Under the pieces are notes generated by a model, which ran no database searches, was not told the DNA's origin, and saw only the letters and a program-made list of their open reading frames with translations. A stretch of DNA of 64,000 nt from Halorubrum amylolyticum (lineage in GTDB: Archaea; Halobacteriota; Halobacteria; Halobacteriales; Haloferacaceae), in contig NZ_SDJP01000004.1 in assembly GCF_004114995.1 (NCBI RefSeq), forward strand, positions 85,622 to 149,621. Direction: 5' to 3'. A program made the translations under genes and the position numbers. Shown here in pieces: positions 9,170-18,041 of this stretch; position 1 is the stretch's first letter, and the number at the start of each line of letters is the position of its first letter.

Positions 9170-10171
9170 TTAGGCCCCCAGTAGCATCCGAAGTGACCCG
9201 CGAACGCCCATCGGGAGCCCGATCGCTCCGATGAAGAACGTCATAAGCCACCACCATGTGTGGTTCATCTCCTCTTTCGCATCAGCGAGATACCACACGA
9301 TGCCGACAGTCACGACGAGTTTCAGCACGAACGTCGATCCGGCAAATCCAGTCGCCTGGTATACGAGATTCGTGACGACCAGCTTGGGGGAGTAGCCGAG
9401 AAACGTCACACCGATGAGGTTCTGTGCAGCGTCCCACAGCTGGCCAAAGACGGCCAGCAGAATCAGCGGGTGTCGAAGGTGTGTGACATTGACGAAACTC
9501 GCTCCCCAGTAGTAGAGCGCGGTCGCCCCGAGAGCAATCCCCGTCGTTGCGACAGGAACCCACAGACGGAGCGGGGTCGACGTCGAGAGGCCGTACCAAA
9601 GCACCCACCCGACAGCACCGACAGCCCACACCGACCCGATAAGCCCGACCGTTGACGGAATGGAACCGGTATTCCGATCACGCGCAAGTGCGCCGATGCC
9701 GAGCGCGAGGACGGTGACAGCGGTAACGACAAAGTAGATTGACGGCGTGATGAACCACACCGCGTAGTCCCCGAGTAGGCCGATGTCCTCGAGGGCGCGC
9801 ATCGCTCCGCCGGCGATAATGATCGGGGCGAACCCGTAGGCCAGTCGTGCGTCAAACGTGACGTCGAGTTGATCGAGATACACTCGTAGTCCGGGGAGGC
9901 TGTACACGACCGCCGCGAGGTAGGTTACGGTGTTCACCGCGTTGTAGCCCCGAACAGCACGAATCCCCTCATGCATGACTGGCTCACTGGCAGCGTCAGC
10001 GACGACTGGTCCCCAGAGGTACTGCCAAATGAACTGGTCGAAGACGAGGCCCGGGAACGCAAGGATTCCCGCACCGATGAGGACGGGCGGAGCAAGTAGG
10101 TACAGCGCCCACCACTCGCGTGAGCCTGTTTCCGGAAGGGCGGTTTCGACGCGTCGCGTGACAGTACTCAC
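9170..10171 (-). CDS. DUF63 family membrane protein
   Basis: This 333-residue membrane protein with roughly nine hydrophobic segments matches the archaeal DUF63 family (FIWQYLWGPVVAD, GAMRALEDIG motifs). The start is placed at GTG 10171 because it overlaps the stop of the upstream wHTH gene as GTGA; an earlier start at 10195 is possible. It is the last gene of a copA-wHTH-DUF63 string. The family has no known function. Placement behind copA suggests a role in copper transport or membrane sensing, which is inference. Confidence 0.8.
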   Translation of the reverse strand: MSTVTRRVETALPETGSREWWALYLLAPPVLIGAGILAFPGLVFDQFIWQYLWGPVVADAASEPVMHEGIRAVRGYNAVNTVTYLAAVVYSLPGLRVYLDQLDVTFDARLAYGFAPIIIAGGAMRALEDIGLLGDYAVWFITPSIYFVVTAVTVLALGIGALARDRNTGSIPSTVGLIGSVWAVGAVGWVLWYGLSTSTPLRLWVPVATTGIALGATALYYWGASFVNVTHLRHPLILLAVFGQLWDAAQNLIGVTFLGYSPKLVVTNLVYQATGFAGSTFVLKLVVTVGIVWYLADAKEEMNHTWWWLMTFFIGAIGLPMGVRGSLRMLLGA

Positions 10172-10392
10172 GACTCGTTCACCTCCAAGCGCCACGTCGT
10201 GCTCTTAGAGCGCCCCCACTGTTCGAGTGAGACGAGTGAGAGGTCGTCCTGAAGTTGGCTGAGGTATTGCGCGACAGCCTTCGGAGAGCCGTCAAGATCA
10301 CCGGCGATCTCGTGAGCCCGGAGGTACGTCGGTTCGCTACTGGCTGTCTCGACGAGGTACCTCCGAACCGTTTGGCGGGAAATATTCGACAT
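10168..10392 (-). CDS. Small winged-helix protein (DUF7123-like)
   Basis: This 74-residue protein begins MSNISRQTVRRYLVE and continues with a helix-turn-helix (LRAHEIAGDLDGSPKAVAQYLSQLQ) and a short wing (WGRSKSTTWRL). It resembles the small haloarchaeal wHTH family I know as DUF7123. The ATG at 10392 is 17 bp after the copA stop, and the stop overlaps the DUF63 start, so it is probably co-transcribed with both. It may be a local regulator. Confidence 0.7.
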   Translation of the reverse strand: MSNISRQTVRRYLVETASSEPTYLRAHEIAGDLDGSPKAVAQYLSQLQDDLSLVSLEQWGRSKSTTWRLEVNES

Positions 10393-10409
10393 TGAGATAG
10401 AGGCGACGG

Positions 10410-13022
10410 TTAGCGAAGGAACCCGAAGAGCTTGTAGTCGTGATCGGGGGTGTACCGCCGGAACAACAGGCTGTTCGTCAGCACCGACACCGACGAGAAC
10501 GCCATTGCTGCTGCAGCGAGCACCGGCTGGAGCAGCCCGAGCGACGCGAGGGGAATCATCGCGGTATTGTATCCGAGCGCCCACACGAGGTTCTGCTTGA
10601 TCTTCTGGAGTGTCGCGTCCGAGATTCGGATCGCCTTCACCACGTCGAGCGGGTCGTCGCGCATCAGCGTAAGGTCTGCAGCCTCGATGGCCACGTCCGT
10701 GCCGGAGCCGATGGCTGTCCCCACGTGCGCGACCGCGAGCGCGGGGGCGTCGTTGACGCCGTCTCCGACCATCATCGCCTGACGGCCCTCGTCTTGAATA
10801 CTGTCGACCGCGTTAGACTTGTCTTCGGGAAGGACCCCTGCTCGGACATTCTCCGGGTCGATACCCACCTGTTTGGCGACCGCACGAGCAGTTCGCTCGT
10901 TGTCGCCCGTAATCATCATTACGTCGACGCCCCGCTCTTGGAGGGCTGTAACGGCCTGCTTGGAGCTCTCTTTGATTGTGTCGGCGTCAGCCACTACACC
11001 AACCAGTTTGCCCTCGGAAGCGACAAGCATCGCCGTCTTCCCCTCGTTTTCGAGGCGTTCCATCGTCTCCTCGGCGGGTGACGGGTCGATGTCGTTGTCT
11101 CGCAGCAACTTGCGGTTGCCGACCAGTACCTCGTTGTCACCAACAACCGCTTTGATCCCGTGACCAGGAACGTTCTCGAAGTCGTCGGGCTCAGTCACGT
11201 CCAGCCCGCGTTCTTCAGCCCCGTCGACGATTGCCCGCGCGAGCGGGTGTTCGCTTCCGCTTTCTGCTATCGCCGCCAGCCGCAGCACGTCGTCCTCGGA
11301 GAGGCGCTCACGAGTGCTGATCTGTCCACCATCTGGCGTCGGCTCGCCACCGTCAGTCACTGCATTTCCATCGCTATCGAAGACGACCACATCGGTCAAT
11401 TCCATTTCACCCTCCGTGAGGGTGCCCGTCTTGTCGAAGACGACCGTGTCGACGTCTTTTGCGCGTTCGAGGATGTCACCGCCCTTGAACAGGACGCCGT
11501 TCTGGGCACCAATCGTCGTCCCGACCATCGTGGCTGCGGGCGTCGCCAGCCCCAGCGCACAGGGACAGGCGATGAGGATCGAGGACGCGAAGACAATAAT
11601 CGCGAACTCGAAGACGGAAACGGTCCCACCGACCGGGGCCGGGCCGCCAGCGACCTGACCCCACAGCGGGAGCCAGTCGACGAAGCCAGCCAGTACCTCC
11701 GGGAACAGGAACCAAACAATGCCCCAGAGGAGAGCGTTCGCGATGACCGCAGGCACGAAGTACGCGGAGATACGGTCCGCGAGGTTCTGGATGTCGGGCT
11801 GGCGCGACTGCGCCTCCTTGACAGTCTGAACGATCTGTTGAAGAGCCGTATCTTCTCCGACCTTTGTCGCCTCCACGACAAGGACGCCGTTCTCGTTAAT
11901 CGTCGAGCCGACGACCTCATCGCCCTCTTCCTTCTCTACAGGGACGGATTCACCAGTGACCATCGACTCGTCGACGGCGGACTGACCGTCGACAACGACG
12001 CCGTCTGTGGGAACCTTTTCACCCGGACGGATTTTCATCCGGTCACCCGTTGTGACTTCTTCGAGCGGAACTTCTTCTTCACTGCCGTCCTCGCGGATAA
12101 TGGTCGCCGTCTCGGCTTCCATTTCGAGGAGCTTCCGGAGGGCCTCGCCCGCTTGCCCCTTCGACCGAGCTTCGAGGTAGTTACCGAGCGTAATGAACAC
12201 GAGGATGAGCGCTGCCGTGTCGAAGTAGAGCCCACCTGCAATGAGTTCAGACAGGACTGCCACGGAGTAGAGATAGGCGGTTGTTGAACCGATTGCGATT
12301 AACACGTCCATATTGGCGCGGCCGTTTTTCACGATCGCCTTGTACGAGTTCTTATAGAACGGCCAGCCGAGGATCGCCTGCACCGGTGTGGCGAGGAGGA
12401 ACTCGAGCCACCCGATTTCAACGCCGAAGACGGCATCAGGGACGATCGCGCCACCGAGCAGAAATTTGTCGATGAGGAAGAAGAGCAACGGAGCCGACAA
12501 CACTGCCCCAAAGAGGGTCAGTCTGAGTTGCTTTTGGGTCTCAGCCTGTCGTGCGGCATCTCGTGCGTCTTGGCCCGACTCGTCGTCATCACCATCTTCG
12601 CGGATGGGCGAGTAGCCAGCGTCCTCAATAGCATCATACAGCGTATTGAGAGACACCTCTGCCGGATTGTAGGTGACCTGCGCTTCGTCAGTCGCGTAGT
12701 TGACTTCGGCGGTGACGACACCCGGTGTATTCTCGAGAGCAGTTTTGTTGGTCTCGGCGCAATTGGCACACGTCATATCGGAGATGGCAATAGACACCGT
12801 CTCCGAGACTATGCCGTAGCCCGCCTCATCGATCGCTTCATAGATTTCCTGGAGTGATACCTCATCGGGATCGTAGGTCACGGATCCCTCGTCGGTGGCG
12901 AAGTTCGCATCCGCCTTCGATACCCCGTCAAGGGATTCAAGGGTGTCCTGGATCGTTCCTGAACAGTTGGCACAGGACATCCCCGTAATATCGAGATGGG
13001 TTGTTCGGCTTGTCATGCTCAT
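10410..13022 (-). CDS. copA: Copper-exporting P1B-type ATPase
   Basis: The 870-residue CopA has two N-terminal heavy-metal domains (GMSCANC at 14-20; MTCANC at 83-88). The TGE phosphatase loop is at 357-359, the intramembrane CPC site at 486-488, the phosphorylated Asp530 in DKTGT, then SEHP and GDGVNDAP. The last helices carry GYN and MAFSSVSV, the Cu(I)-site pattern. It pumps Cu(I) out using ATP. A palindrome at 13091-13103 lies about 70 bp before the start. The Lrp-TRASH regulator gene lies immediately upstream on the same strand. Downstream wHTH and DUF63 genes look co-transcribed. Confidence 0.96.
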   Translation of the reverse strand: MSMTSRTTHLDITGMSCANCSGTIQDTLESLDGVSKADANFATDEGSVTYDPDEVSLQEIYEAIDEAGYGIVSETVSIAISDMTCANCAETNKTALENTPGVVTAEVNYATDEAQVTYNPAEVSLNTLYDAIEDAGYSPIREDGDDDESGQDARDAARQAETQKQLRLTLFGAVLSAPLLFFLIDKFLLGGAIVPDAVFGVEIGWLEFLLATPVQAILGWPFYKNSYKAIVKNGRANMDVLIAIGSTTAYLYSVAVLSELIAGGLYFDTAALILVFITLGNYLEARSKGQAGEALRKLLEMEAETATIIREDGSEEEVPLEEVTTGDRMKIRPGEKVPTDGVVVDGQSAVDESMVTGESVPVEKEEGDEVVGSTINENGVLVVEATKVGEDTALQQIVQTVKEAQSRQPDIQNLADRISAYFVPAVIANALLWGIVWFLFPEVLAGFVDWLPLWGQVAGGPAPVGGTVSVFEFAIIVFASSILIACPCALGLATPAATMVGTTIGAQNGVLFKGGDILERAKDVDTVVFDKTGTLTEGEMELTDVVVFDSDGNAVTDGGEPTPDGGQISTRERLSEDDVLRLAAIAESGSEHPLARAIVDGAEERGLDVTEPDDFENVPGHGIKAVVGDNEVLVGNRKLLRDNDIDPSPAEETMERLENEGKTAMLVASEGKLVGVVADADTIKESSKQAVTALQERGVDVMMITGDNERTARAVAKQVGIDPENVRAGVLPEDKSNAVDSIQDEGRQAMMVGDGVNDAPALAVAHVGTAIGSGTDVAIEAADLTLMRDDPLDVVKAIRISDATLQKIKQNLVWALGYNTAMIPLASLGLLQPVLAAAAMAFSSVSVLTNSLLFRRYTPDHDYKLFGFLR

Positions 13023-13090
13023 CTTACTATACGGGGTCTATGTTTAGGCGGTTTACTGTTTCGAGAAGGTGGTTATTGACACCAAGAAAA

Positions 13091-13103
13091 TTTGGAATCC
13101 AAA
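13091..13103. promoter_or_regulatory. Candidate copper operator upstream of copA
   Basis: TTTGGAATCCAAA is a perfect palindrome around one central base, in the gap between the TRASH regulator stop and copA. A near copy (TTTGGATTCTAAG, 11 of 13 matching in reverse orientation) is at 13781-13793 before copZ. Shared sites at copA and copZ fit a common copper-responsive regulator. Confidence 0.55.
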
Positions 13104-13110
13104 GAGCGTA

Positions 13111-13701
13111 CTATACACCCTCTTCGAGCCGCTGATAGCGGTCTTCAAACCGTGCGAGACAAGATGGGCAACAGAAGTGATAGATCTCGCCATCGATGCG
13201 CGTCGTCTCACCTTCATTGTCGACGGTATTGTTACATTCAGTGCAGGTGAGAGCAAATTCGACGCCGTCGATCGAAGGCGTCCATTCAGCTTCGTCGATC
13301 AAGGTGACTGAATATCCAGACATCCCAAGCCCATCAAACAGACTGTCTACCCACTGACGGACGTTCTGTGCCTCAACGCGGGCATAGAACCAGAGATCGC
13401 CTTCTGAGGTCGTGAAGACGTGTTCGATGCCGTCCGATTCCCGGACTCGCGTACGGGCCTCCTCGAGTGATTCCGGTTCGATTTCTGTTTGAATGAATAC
13501 TGGAACACCGGCCCGAAGGTGCGCCCGGTTTACATCGATCGTGAAATTGTTGATAATATCTGCTTCCTGTAATCGTTGGACTCGATCGGAAACAGCTGGC
13601 CCGGACAAATCAACTTCTTCGCCGATGGCGCTAAATGGACGACGGGCGTTTTCGGCTAGTAACGAGAGAATCTCCAGATCTGTTTCGTCTAGGTTGCGCA
13701 T
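13111..13701 (-). CDS. Lrp/AsnC regulator with TRASH metal-sensing domain
   Basis: The 196-residue protein starts with an AsnC-type helix-turn-helix (MRNLDETDLEILSLL; VDLSGPAVSDRVQRL). The Lrp ligand-binding-like domain follows, then a C-terminal TRASH zinc/copper-binding module with cysteines in CTEC and FCCPSC. Proteins of this type control copper ATPase genes in Halobacterium. It lies next to copA and divergent from copZ, so regulation of both is likely. ATG 13701 is preferred because the HTH begins there. Confidence 0.9.
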   Translation of the reverse strand: MRNLDETDLEILSLLAENARRPFSAIGEEVDLSGPAVSDRVQRLQEADIINNFTIDVNRAHLRAGVPVFIQTEIEPESLEEARTRVRESDGIEHVFTTSEGDLWFYARVEAQNVRQWVDSLFDGLGMSGYSVTLIDEAEWTPSIDGVEFALTCTECNNTVDNEGETTRIDGEIYHFCCPSCLARFEDRYQRLEEGV

Positions 13702-13780
13702 ACAATAGCGTCGCACCGCAGGATACATTATTGTTTCTCAAAATAAACCTTTGAGAGTGCGATTTTGAACTCAGAATGAC

Positions 13781-13793
13781 TTTGGATTCTAAG
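13781..13793. promoter_or_regulatory. Second copy of candidate copper operator, upstream of copZ
   Basis: TTTGGATTCTAAG lies in the divergent region between the regulator and copZ, about 43 bp before the copZ ATG. It matches the reverse of the copA palindrome at 11 of 13 positions. Confidence 0.45.
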
Positions 13794-13835
13794 CAGAAAA
13801 GCACATAGAATAGGGGGCCCTAATCATGTATGGAT

Positions 13836-14033
13836 ATGAGTCAGACCATCTCGGTCGAAGGAATGACCTGTGAACACTGTGAGCAAACTGTAGAGGAAGC
13901 ACTCAAAGAAGTCGACGGAGTCACATCGGCGACTGCGGATCGGGACTCGGAATCCGCGACAGTCGAAGGAACAGCTGAATCAGATGACCTCGTGACTGTG
14001 GTCGAAGACGCCGGGTACGACGCCTCTACGTAA
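13836..14033 (+). CDS. copZ: CopZ-like copper chaperone
   Basis: The 65-residue protein is a single heavy-metal-associated domain (MSQTISVEGMTCEHCEQTVEEAL) with the CxxC metal site in the first loop. It would carry Cu(I) to CopA. An in-frame ATG two codons earlier (13830) is an equally possible start. It is divergent from the TRASH regulator and has the candidate operator in its upstream region. Confidence 0.92.
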   Translation: MSQTISVEGMTCEHCEQTVEEALKEVDGVTSATADRDSESATVEGTAESDDLVTVVEDAGYDAST

Positions 14034-14087
14034 GCTATCACGTCACGACAGAAGGCGAGCGACGCCCCATCGTAGCGTATCTCGCCT

Positions 14088-14846
14088 TCACTGCTCCGAA
14101 CGTTGAGTTTGTGCCAAGTGGCTAAGTGCGTCTGAGATCGATTCAACGGGTGTCACGCGTAATCCCTCGATAGTTACATCTGAATCGGTATCGCTGGGAA
14201 CAATCAATTCGGTCGCTCCGAACGCCCGGGCACTCCGGGCCTTTGCTTTGATTCCGCCAACCGGGAGCAGCTTGCCATCGTCGGCAACGATTCCAGTGAT
14301 GAGGGTTTCAGACGACAGCGACTGCTGGCGAAGACTGGCAATAAAAGCAACCGTAAGGCCGGCTTCCCAGCTTTTTCCACGGAGTGTAAGAGTGCCCGTC
14401 TCAGGTGAGACGAATGATACGTGCGTAGCCGTATCTCCAAGTGAACGACCAGTAAGACGGGTAGCAGTTTGTCTCGCCTCATCCAGTGCACGCTGGAGGT
14501 CGTGGCGGATCTCGATACCGTTCAGATTGACAAACAGCTCACCGTTGCCATCAGAAAACTCGAAATTGGTCGCGATAATGAGACCCGAGTTAGCTGCATC
14601 CACTGCCGGAAGATGGAACTGTGTGTCCGGGAGAGAGGCCGCCCCGCCTGCCAGTGTCGCTAGTGACTGGAAATCGGTATCTGACCGCGTGAGAGCGACT
14701 GCTCCACCGGCACCGCCTATCGATCCGAGACCCAGTCCGGCAAGAAATTCTCTCCGCGAAAGGAGGTCTCGCTCGATGCGAGAGACGATGTCGTCACTTG
14801 AGTCAGACGTGGATGCGGACGTTGTCTCTCGTTCGGTAGGTGGCAT
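14088..14846 (-). CDS. Exported Lon-like (S16) serine protease domain protein
   Basis: This 252-residue protein carries a twin-arginine-like signal about 30 residues in (LSRREFLAGLG, then a Gly/Ala-rich hydrophobic stretch). The C-terminal half resembles the Lon proteolytic domain. GKSWEAGLTVAF corresponds to the catalytic-Ser loop and PVGGIKAKARSARAFGATELIVP to the catalytic-Lys strand. There is no AAA+ domain. Usual Lon is cytosolic or membrane-bound and faces inward, so an exported stand-alone S16 domain is unusual. The Ser-Lys dyad looks intact. Function unknown; copper-island protein turnover is possible. Confidence 0.7.
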   Translation of the reverse strand: MPPTERETTSASTSDSSDDIVSRIERDLLSRREFLAGLGLGSIGGAGGAVALTRSDTDFQSLATLAGGAASLPDTQFHLPAVDAANSGLIIATNFEFSDGNGELFVNLNGIEIRHDLQRALDEARQTATRLTGRSLGDTATHVSFVSPETGTLTLRGKSWEAGLTVAFIASLRQQSLSSETLITGIVADDGKLLPVGGIKAKARSARAFGATELIVPSDTDSDVTIEGLRVTPVESISDALSHLAQTQRSEQ

Positions 14847-15002
14847 ACTCTGGGAGTGTTTCGTGGGTAGTGATGGTACTATGTTACTTGGTAACGATTG
14901 TGAATATATAAGAATGGTGTCGGTCAGAAATTCGGCGCAAAAACGAGTATTCCCGTGTTAGATTCCACACGACTATCTTGACGCATCCCCAATTAGTCAG
15001 CC

Positions 15003-15180
15003 GTGTCCACCAGGTACCGCTCTCTCTTCGCACTTGTGGCGATCAGTGCTGTAGTGACAGGTGTCGGTGTCTGGATCGCGTATCAGGTTGAGCTTGTACT
15101 CCTACCGGCTACGACCTCTCGCACCGGAATACTTCTTGTCGGTCATCCGTCTTCAGTTAAGACTCACACCTCGGTTGTGT
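15003..15180 (+). pseudogene. 5' fragment of a membrane protein gene cut by an IS
   Basis: A GTG ORF starting STRYRSLFALVAISAVV encodes one TM helix and about 47 residues. It then runs into the left end of the ISH8-type element at 15144 and stops inside it. It is divergent from the Lon-like gene. No rest of the gene is visible on the other side of the IS, so the 3' part was lost. Confidence 0.6.
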
Positions 15181-16542
15181 AGCGGTAGCGAGTGTCTCTT
15201 GTAAGATTGGTCGTTGCTTGTGGACCTTTTGAGCGTCTTCGATCAGCCGGTCGAGCAGCGGCGGTGGTGAGTAGCCGAGGAACTCACCGAGTTCGTGGAG
15301 CAAAAGCTGGGCGTGCGACCGAAAGGTCGCCGCCCAGCGCTCTGTCGGAAACACAAGCTCATCATCCGCCTGCTCAGTGACTAGATCCAACAGATCGCGG
15401 CTTACAAGCAGCGACAGCAGCGCTGCGTACAATAAGATCCTCACCACGTGTTCGTCACTCGTGTCGAACTCGTCTAGTTCGTACTGTGTCTTCAGCTCCC
15501 GGAACAGCAACTCAACTTCCCACCGACAGCGGTAGATCTCCGCTAAATCCGCCGGAAAGAACTCTTTCCTCGCTAAATTCGTCATGTACAGGTGGTAGTC
15601 GTCGGCGTCCTCGTCGCGGACGCCGACGACGCGAAATCGCTTCGTATCTAGCGACTGCGTCCCATTATACGGCCCTCGTTTGAACTCTACTTCGACTTCT
15701 ACATCGATGTACTTCCGATCGAGATCGTTGAGAACAGCTCGGAGCTGCTTGCCCTCTAAGGGAATGGCGCGGCCGCGCCATTCCCGTAATTCTGCCGTAA
15801 TCACCGGGTTCGCGTTCTGCTTCAGCCGACTCACGAAGTAGCCGTCGTTCTCGTCGATCAGCGCAAACCGGCGGTACTTGAAGTAGGCGAGATCGAACAG
15901 CATGAGGCGATTCTCAAGCCACGGCCCTGTGTTGAACAAGGTGCTGTCGTGTGTTTTCTCGTCAGCAGTATCGATCCGTTCGATCGTCTGCTCTGTGGCA
16001 TTGTGGAGCAGGTGGAGCTTCGCTCCAGCCTGCTCCTCATGGCGGGCTTCGAACTGATCTGAAAGAAACTCATGTAACCGCAACACCGTTCCATCGGCGA
16101 TCATCACGTCTCTAAATCGGTCGATATCAGCGTCAACAGCATCAGGAACAGCGACCTCGTCGAGACCGCGCTCGACGAGGTCGCGGAGGTACTCCGCAAG
16201 CGTCGGCGTCAACCGCTGATAGAACCCGCTGGGCGAGATTGTCTCATCGGCAGTTGAGTTGTAAGATCGTCTGAACCCGGCGAGTGTTCGGCTTTCGCCT
16301 GCGGCGAAACCGAACACAAATGTCCAGACAAAGGCAGGGATCTGAAGCTTGCGGTCACGTTCGACCACGCCGAGTTCCTCGGCGTGCTCTTCGAGAAACT
16401 CAGAGGGAAACAGTGTAGTGAGCCGACGCATAATCCGAGATGAGGAGCCGTTGGGCACAAACTCGGCTTCCTCATTCCTTCCGAAAGATGTCTCGATAAG
16501 CCTCCGCTATCACGCGGTTTCTTGCTTAACTGAAGACGGATG
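15144..16542. mobile_element. ISH8-type insertion sequence, copy 1 (no target duplication)
   Basis: The ends are an 18-bp perfect inverted repeat (CATCCGTCTTCAGTTAAG at 15144-15161, its complement at 16525-16542). Length is 1399 bp, close to the 1402 bp of copy 2 at 56768. It contains one IS4-family transposase. The bases outside the two ends do not match, so no target-site duplication is present, unlike copy 2. A deletion or recombination after insertion is likely. Confidence 0.9.
15157..16458 (-). CDS. IS4-family transposase (ISH8 group)
   Basis: The 433-residue DDE transposase carries the IS4 YREK signature (IYRCRWEVELLFRELKTQ) near residues 310-330 and catalytic-region motifs VMIADGTVLRLHEF and MLFDLAYFKY. 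It is nearly identical to the 434-residue copy at 56852. A GTG at 16458 is the longest start; MRRL a few codons later is an alternative. The gene looks intact. Confidence 0.92.
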   Translation of the reverse strand: MPNGSSSRIMRRLTTLFPSEFLEEHAEELGVVERDRKLQIPAFVWTFVFGFAAGESRTLAGFRRSYNSTADETISPSGFYQRLTPTLAEYLRDLVERGLDEVAVPDAVDADIDRFRDVMIADGTVLRLHEFLSDQFEARHEEQAGAKLHLLHNATEQTIERIDTADEKTHDSTLFNTGPWLENRLMLFDLAYFKYRRFALIDENDGYFVSRLKQNANPVITAELREWRGRAIPLEGKQLRAVLNDLDRKYIDVEVEVEFKRGPYNGTQSLDTKRFRVVGVRDEDADDYHLYMTNLARKEFFPADLAEIYRCRWEVELLFRELKTQYELDEFDTSDEHVVRILLYAALLSLLVSRDLLDLVTEQADDELVFPTERWAATFRSHAQLLLHELGEFLGYSPPPLLDRLIEDAQKVHKQRPILQETLATATQPRCES

Positions 16543-16582
16543 GGGGAGTCTCATAGCATACTCCGAGAGCGGTGGGTGGCGA

Positions 16583-16999
16583 CTACGCGCTTGCGGGAGT
16601 ACCATCGGCGTCGCCGCTATCGATAAGCGGGTAGTCGATGTGGACCTCGATGCGGTCGAACGGAACGACGGGTTGAATTGCACCGCTGGGCCCGCCCTCT
16701 TCGAGCGTGAGGATGCCCAGTACTTCCAACTGCTTCAGGTCCGAGTGGACGTCGGACACGTCACGCTCGACGAGACGCGCTGCCTCGCGCATGCTCTCGG
16801 GCGCCTCTTTTGCGATCGCCCGGATGAGCTCAAGGCGCAGCGGCGTGAGACTGTCGACGAAGTCGTCGTAGGTGCCGAACTGAAGTGTTGCCTTTCCGTC
16901 CTGTTCGTCGAGATCGTCGGCCTCAACGTCTTGGACGAACTGGAGCGCGTCCTCACGGAGCTGTTCTCGGTTGCCGACGGTGATGTGGAGTGTGGTCAT
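16583..16999 (-). CDS. HVO_A0114-type wHTH protein (probable antitoxin)
   Basis: This 138-residue protein has a winged helix in its second half (LTPLRLELIRAIAKEAPESMREAARLVERDVSDVHSDLKQLEVLGIL). It matches the haloarchaeal HVO_A0114-type DNA-binding family. Its ATG at 16999 lies 28 bp after the TumE-like gene on the same strand. This pair is a recurrent haloarchaeal arrangement, with the wHTH partner as the likely antitoxin and repressor. The IS copy ends 40 bp beyond its stop. Confidence 0.8.
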   Translation of the reverse strand: MTTLHITVGNREQLREDALQFVQDVEADDLDEQDGKATLQFGTYDDFVDSLTPLRLELIRAIAKEAPESMREAARLVERDVSDVHSDLKQLEVLGILTLEEGGPSGAIQPVVPFDRIEVHIDYPLIDSGDADGTPASA

Positions 17000-17027
17000 G
17001 GTCGGGGTATCGTGTGTTGGTATTCGG

Positions 17028-17345
17028 TCAGTGCGGCCGGGGCGGCTTGCCGCCGACGGCGTCCCAGTACTCGTCTGCGCTCGCCCAGAACTCGACAAGC
17101 CGGTCCTCCATCCCGGGGAACTCGACGTCGTCGAGGTCGCCGGCTGCGGTGTGGTGTTCGTGGCCTTTCGTGTCCTCGTGGGAGTTGTCGTACCGGACGA
17201 GCGTGAGGTCGTCGAGAGTGCCCAGATGGAGCGTGTACTTCCAGCCCGAGGGGTACGTCTCGGTGTCGTCGGTCGGCCGAAGCACGACGTTCTCGACGAG
17301 ACCGGCCTCGACGTGTGTGTACTGGAACAGTGGTTCCTGGGCCAT
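17028..17345 (-). CDS. TumE/DUF6516-like putative toxin
   Basis: The 105-residue protein has the pattern TLVRYDNSHEDTKGHEHH, typical of the TumE (DUF6516) toxin family, followed by a Trp/Glu-rich C-terminus. It is first in a two-gene operon with the wHTH protein. A TATA element (GTATAAG) at 17374-17380 predicts initiation about 5 nt before the ATG. It sits between two identical inverted repeats that look like operators. Confidence 0.75.
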   Translation of the reverse strand: MAQEPLFQYTHVEAGLVENVVLRPTDDTETYPSGWKYTLHLGTLDDLTLVRYDNSHEDTKGHEHHTAAGDLDDVEFPGMEDRLVEFWASADEYWDAVGGKPPRPH

Positions 17346-17354
17346 CTCTCACCT

Positions 17355-17399
17355 GTTGGGACACCGGCCAACAGTATAAGCGTTGGGTAGAAGTCCAAC
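17355..17399 (-). promoter_or_regulatory. Promoter with two GTTGG-N8-CCAAC operators around TATA
   Basis: GTTGG 17355-17359 pairs with CCAAC 17368-17372, and GTTGG 17382-17386 pairs with CCAAC 17395-17399. Both have exactly 8 nt between arms and are offset by 27 bp. The TATA-like GTATAAG lies between them. One repeat would cover the start site and the other the BRE, ideal for autorepression by the wHTH antitoxin. Confidence 0.65.
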
Positions 17400-18041
17400 A
17401 CTGAACACAAAACCGCCTGCCGTTCGCCAGCAGCGGTCCGATCGACGCTACGAGCCATCTCATTAATGAGCAGGGAGCGGCGAGCCCTCAACTGCTCCCG
17501 AAACCCAACCTTCTCAGAGGGGCTGCCATAGTGTCATTTGTTGTTGAGATATAGTAATGCTACTTCGACTGTGTGAAACCAGCTGTTCGGGCGTAAGCCA
17601 GACTCGGGCTTGCCTGCTTTGAGCTTCCGAATTCGCTGACTCGCTCATCTTTTTAAGTAGCTTGTAGCCCTAATTGTGCCGCTTAGCCGTTTGAGTTTCC
17701 GATTTTCTTAACAAAGTCGGAAACTCAAAGTAGAGACAGATCGACGTCTACCATCTTCGAAATGAGCCCCTCCATCGAAATGTAATCAGATCTATTGGAT
17801 CTGTGGAACCCTATTCTTTAGACATACCTTCGCTGAAACAGCTCATTGCTAAATCATCTCAAATAAATTGAACTGGCGTATACTTAGTGTATGTTGTTCT
17901 CCGCTTGTTTTTACGGTGAAAATAAAGGTTCGGAGTTGTTGTTGACGAGTAAAGTGAAGAAGTGGATGTATTGATCGGTGAGTGTGATGATCTCGTAGCC
18001 AGTCGCTCCGAGATCGTCGAAGCCATCCTTACGGTGTTCGT
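17400..18041. other. Intergenic region, 640 bp, with one hairpin
   Basis: No gene was recognised. A 13-bp perfect inverted repeat (TTTGAGTTTCCGA at 17690-17702 and its complement at 17717-17729, 14-nt loop) lies in the middle and may be an end of a lost mobile element or a terminator. The rest is lower in GC than the flanking genes. Confidence 0.4.

Noticed and set aside
11160-12287. 375-codon frame antisense to copA
   Set aside because: Complement of a highly conserved P-type ATPase; no independent signal.
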